A stretch of DNA of 17,770 bases from Fen-1258 sp964595365 (lineage in GTDB: Bacteria; Bacteroidota; Ignavibacteria; Ignavibacteriales; Melioribacteraceae): positions 1 to 17,770 of the forward strand of contig CAZQQC010000060.1 in NCBI GenBank assembly GCA_964595365.1, written 5' to 3'. The position numbers and the translations under genes were made by a program. Below, in pieces: positions 15,212 to 17,770 of this stretch. The number at the start of each line of letters is the position of its first letter. The first letter of the stretch is position 1. Below the pieces are notes generated by a model that was given only the letters and a program-made list of their open reading frames with translations, searched no databases and was not told the origin of the DNA.

Positions 15212-17677
15212 TTATTGTGGAATCAGTTTCATCCGATCTCTCGCTCCGGCTTTGAATGCAGATTCGTCCAGCTGTATTTGAATATACTTCCCTTTCAGCC
15301 ACATTTCGCTCATGTCTCTGTAATGACGGCTCATGAAATTTCCCGATTCGCCGGTCGGCATAATTAACTCGATATGATTTTGGTCGCCGAAATCGAATAT
15401 GTATCGCATGGATGGACCCAAAATATTTTCGTATCGATTGGAACGATGAAGTTTTTTAAAGTTGCGGGTTTGCTCGAACAATTCCGGAAAAGAATATTCT
15501 GTGTTGAATATTGTAGTTCCATCTCCGCCAATGCCGAAGGGGCCTATGTTGATAATTCTGTCAAGCAAGCTGGATTCATGATGGAACATGTGATAAAAAG
15601 TTACCTTGTGGATATTCCCCCACTGCCAATTTTTTATATCCGCACCGTAATTTTTTTCCAGGTCGGAAAGCGCATCAACCAAACTTTTTCTTATTATGTC
15701 GTCGCGTATTTCAACTTGCGGAGTACGTATGTCATCAAAAAACGACGAACGATTCTCTTCAAGCATCTTCGGAATAATTCTGTAAGGAACATTGGCAACG
15801 AAGATATATTCTTTCAGAAGATCATTTCCCAGTTCATCTTCAAAAATATTTTTGATTAAGAATTGGAAGAACCGTGTATAAATAGCCGGTACTTGACTTC
15901 CCGGATTCATTTCGTAATTCCAATCTTTCAAAAGTTCCAGAGCAAGCTGAAGGTTTGGTTCTGTTACCTCAACATTATCGAACGCGTTAAGAATAAACGG
16001 TGTTAATTTTTTTGCGTAAGGAGAAACAAAATCGACTTGATATTTTTCATAATCTTTAACCGAATGAACCGGTTTCGATTTCAGCAGCTCGGTAATTCTT
16101 TCGATGCGCGAAGACGGTTCCCAAATATTTGAAATATGGTATTTGAAATTCAGAGCAGTTTTGTTGTTTGCAGATGCAATAAAATTTTCCGGCGGATTAA
16201 GAAGTTTCGGCATTTCTTCGTAAGGCACAAATCCCAGCCAATCATTTCTGGTTGTTGTGCCGTCGTAAATCAGAGTTGAACTGTTGTTGCTTCTAATTGG
16301 AAGCCTGGCAGCACATATGTAACCAATGTTTCCTTTATCGTCGCCATAAACAAAATTTTGCCCCGGAACGGTAAAGTAACGGACTGCATTTTTGAAATCC
16401 TCCCAATTCTTAGATTTGTTGATCGACAAAGCGGCGAACATTTCATCGCTGAATTCGTTTCCGGTCCAGCGCATACTCATTTCTGCCATGTTCTTATAAG
16501 CTGTTGGATACAAAGTTTTGTGAGGATGAACATCCGTTATAATCGGTCCGCGATGTGTTCGTCGAATATTAAAAATTACGTTCGATGAATCTTTGACGCG
16601 AATAGTATCTTTCTCGATATCAAGCTGTTTCCACGCTCCGTTCAGAAAATAATTTTTTCCGGTTGTATCGATCTTCTCAACATAAAAATCTGCATCGTCG
16701 GCCATAACGTTTGTAAGCGCCCATGCGATGTTCTGATTCTTGCCTATCACAACTGCCGGCAATCCGGGTATTGTAAACCCATCCGCGTTCCAGTCTTTAC
16801 TTCTGATCATCGCAAAGTACCATCTGCCGGGAGCTGTGTAAGCAAGATGCGGATCGTTAGCAATTATTGGTTTGCCAGATACAGACATCTTTCCGTTTAT
16901 AACCCAATTATTTGAGCCTATGTGTGTCCCTACAAAGCCAGTAAAATTTCTGAACATCTGATCAACTTTTATGAAGTCCGAAGGTATAGCTGCAAAATTT
17001 TTTATTCCGGGTGGAATAATCGTCGGCGAGTCTTCCGGAAAATCCGGTAATAGTTCTTTTGTTTTTTCTTCGCCGAATTTTTGAACGAGCTGGGCAAATG
17101 CAATATCTGTCCACCAGCTAAGATTCAACTCCCATCCCATAAGTTTAGCAATAACCAAACTGTGTTCCGGCTTCCATGGATAAGGATCGTAACCAAGCAG
17201 ATCAAACTCAACGGAATATTTCCCTTTTGCATTTTTGATATAAGCATTTACTCCACTTGAGTACGCTTCTAAAATTTTTTTTGAAAGAGGATTCAGCTTT
17301 TCATAATTAGCTATAACATTTTTATAAATTCCGATTGTGCGGAACATTTCATCAATCGGAATTGTTTTGCTGCCGAACACTTCGCTCAGCCGCCCCTCGC
17401 CGGCTCGGCGGGCAACATCCATCTGAAATAACCTTTCCTGTGCATGAATGTAACCTAACGCAAATGCTGCGTCTTCATCATCACCCGCTGTTATCATTGG
17501 AATGGCATATTGATCTCTGTATATGTCAACTCCACTTTTGAGTACGGCAACTTTGTAGCTGCTGTTGTAATCCGGAAGTGTACTCTTCAAAAGATAGTAC
17601 GAAATGCCGAACGCAAAAATAATTATGACTAGCAAAGAGGCTATAATTCCTATTGTAACTTTCTTCCACGTCTTCAT
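15212..17677 (-). CDS. Penicillin acylase family (peptidase S45) N-terminal nucleophile hydrolase, membrane-anchored
   Basis: This is an 821-residue precursor of an Ntn hydrolase that cuts amide bonds of acylated substrates. Residues 7-29 form one hydrophobic helix, an uncleaved anchor or signal segment, with the catalytic part outside the cytoplasmic membrane. After an alpha-chain region with GYIHAQERLFQMD (75-87), the autocleavage site is THIG|SNNW, making S255 the nucleophile. ANDPHL (273-278), DADFY (328-332, calcium-type site) and ASANN (501-505, oxyanion asparagine) follow with spacing as in penicillin G acylase. Natural substrates in this family include N-acyl homoserine lactones and other acyl amides, and penicillin is rarely the real one. 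It is the first visible gene of the leftward string. Start ATG 17677; a stop-terminated frame ends 56 bases upstream. Confidence 0.93.
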   Translation of the reverse strand: MKTWKKVTIGIIASLLVIIIFAFGISYYLLKSTLPDYNSSYKVAVLKSGVDIYRDQYAIPMITAGDDEDAAFALGYIHAQERLFQMDVARRAGEGRLSEVFGSKTIPIDEMFRTIGIYKNVIANYEKLNPLSKKILEAYSSGVNAYIKNAKGKYSVEFDLLGYDPYPWKPEHSLVIAKLMGWELNLSWWTDIAFAQLVQKFGEEKTKELLPDFPEDSPTIIPPGIKNFAAIPSDFIKVDQMFRNFTGFVGTHIGSNNWVINGKMSVSGKPIIANDPHLAYTAPGRWYFAMIRSKDWNADGFTIPGLPAVVIGKNQNIAWALTNVMADDADFYVEKIDTTGKNYFLNGAWKQLDIEKDTIRVKDSSNVIFNIRRTHRGPIITDVHPHKTLYPTAYKNMAEMSMRWTGNEFSDEMFAALSINKSKNWEDFKNAVRYFTVPGQNFVYGDDKGNIGYICAARLPIRSNNSSTLIYDGTTTRNDWLGFVPYEEMPKLLNPPENFIASANNKTALNFKYHISNIWEPSSRIERITELLKSKPVHSVKDYEKYQVDFVSPYAKKLTPFILNAFDNVEVTEPNLQLALELLKDWNYEMNPGSQVPAIYTRFFQFLIKNIFEDELGNDLLKEYIFVANVPYRIIPKMLEENRSSFFDDIRTPQVEIRDDIIRKSLVDALSDLEKNYGADIKNWQWGNIHKVTFYHMFHHESSLLDRIINIGPFGIGGDGTTIFNTEYSFPELFEQTRNFKKLHRSNRYENILGPSMRYIFDFGDQNHIELIMPTGESGNFMSRHYRDMSEMWLKGKYIQIQLDESAFKAGARDRMKLIPQ

Positions 17678-17770
17678 TTTTGATCATCCCGGAATTGTCA
17701 CCTAAATTTATGAAATAATTGATTTGCTGAATACTAAAATATTTGATAAACCTTTTCCCAAATCTCTTTG

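Noticed and set aside
15374..15859. 161-residue plus-strand open frame inside the S45 hydrolase gene
   Set aside because: It is antisense to a conserved gene with catalytic motifs in the correct frame and has no recognisable domain.

Overview
The window is AT-rich (about 38-40% G+C by eye), gene-dense bacterial chromosome, probably from the Bacteroidota/Ignavibacteriota side of the tree. That placement is an inference. It rests on a small two-helix membrane protein resembling DUF3098, several TTG or weak-Shine-Dalgarno starts, and the mix of households genes. No rRNA, tRNA, insertion sequence, phage gene or CRISPR array is visible.

Region 1 (1-7934) looks like a purine-catabolism module. Four genes run leftwards: xdhA (2Fe-2S/FAD subunit) and xdhB (molybdopterin subunit) of a xanthine dehydrogenase, a fold-type-II PLP enzyme of unassigned function, and an SsnA-type aminohydrolase cut by the left edge. 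An MFS transporter diverges from xdhA. The shared intergenic region holds a 15-bp perfect palindrome placed just after a TATAAT box, a good candidate operator. XdhB keeps the substrate-binding and catalytic residues known from bovine xanthine oxidase. SsnA and a PLP lyase are also found together in known anaerobic purine/urate degradation clusters. The PLP enzyme here is not a normal YgeX, which makes it the most interesting unknown in the window.

Region 2 (7935-9908) starts with 298 bp of non-coding DNA containing short direct and inverted repeats and a plausible promoter. A rightward operon follows: a small membrane protein (DUF3098-like), a solitary EutN/CcmL-type microcompartment vertex protein overlapping it, and dprA.

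Region 3 (9905-17677) is a leftward gene string with short gaps or overlaps: an S45 penicillin-acylase-family hydrolase, metF, a Gfo/Idh/MocA-family protein lacking the canonical catalytic Lys and His, a FucA-like class II aldolase, ddl, an FtsB/DivIC-like division protein and rarA. It joins cell-wall precursor synthesis, division and replication-fork maintenance with one-carbon and sugar metabolism. The ends of rarA and dprA overlap convergently by 4 nt.

No gene is convincingly broken. Calls rest on motifs and family knowledge read by eye, with no database search.
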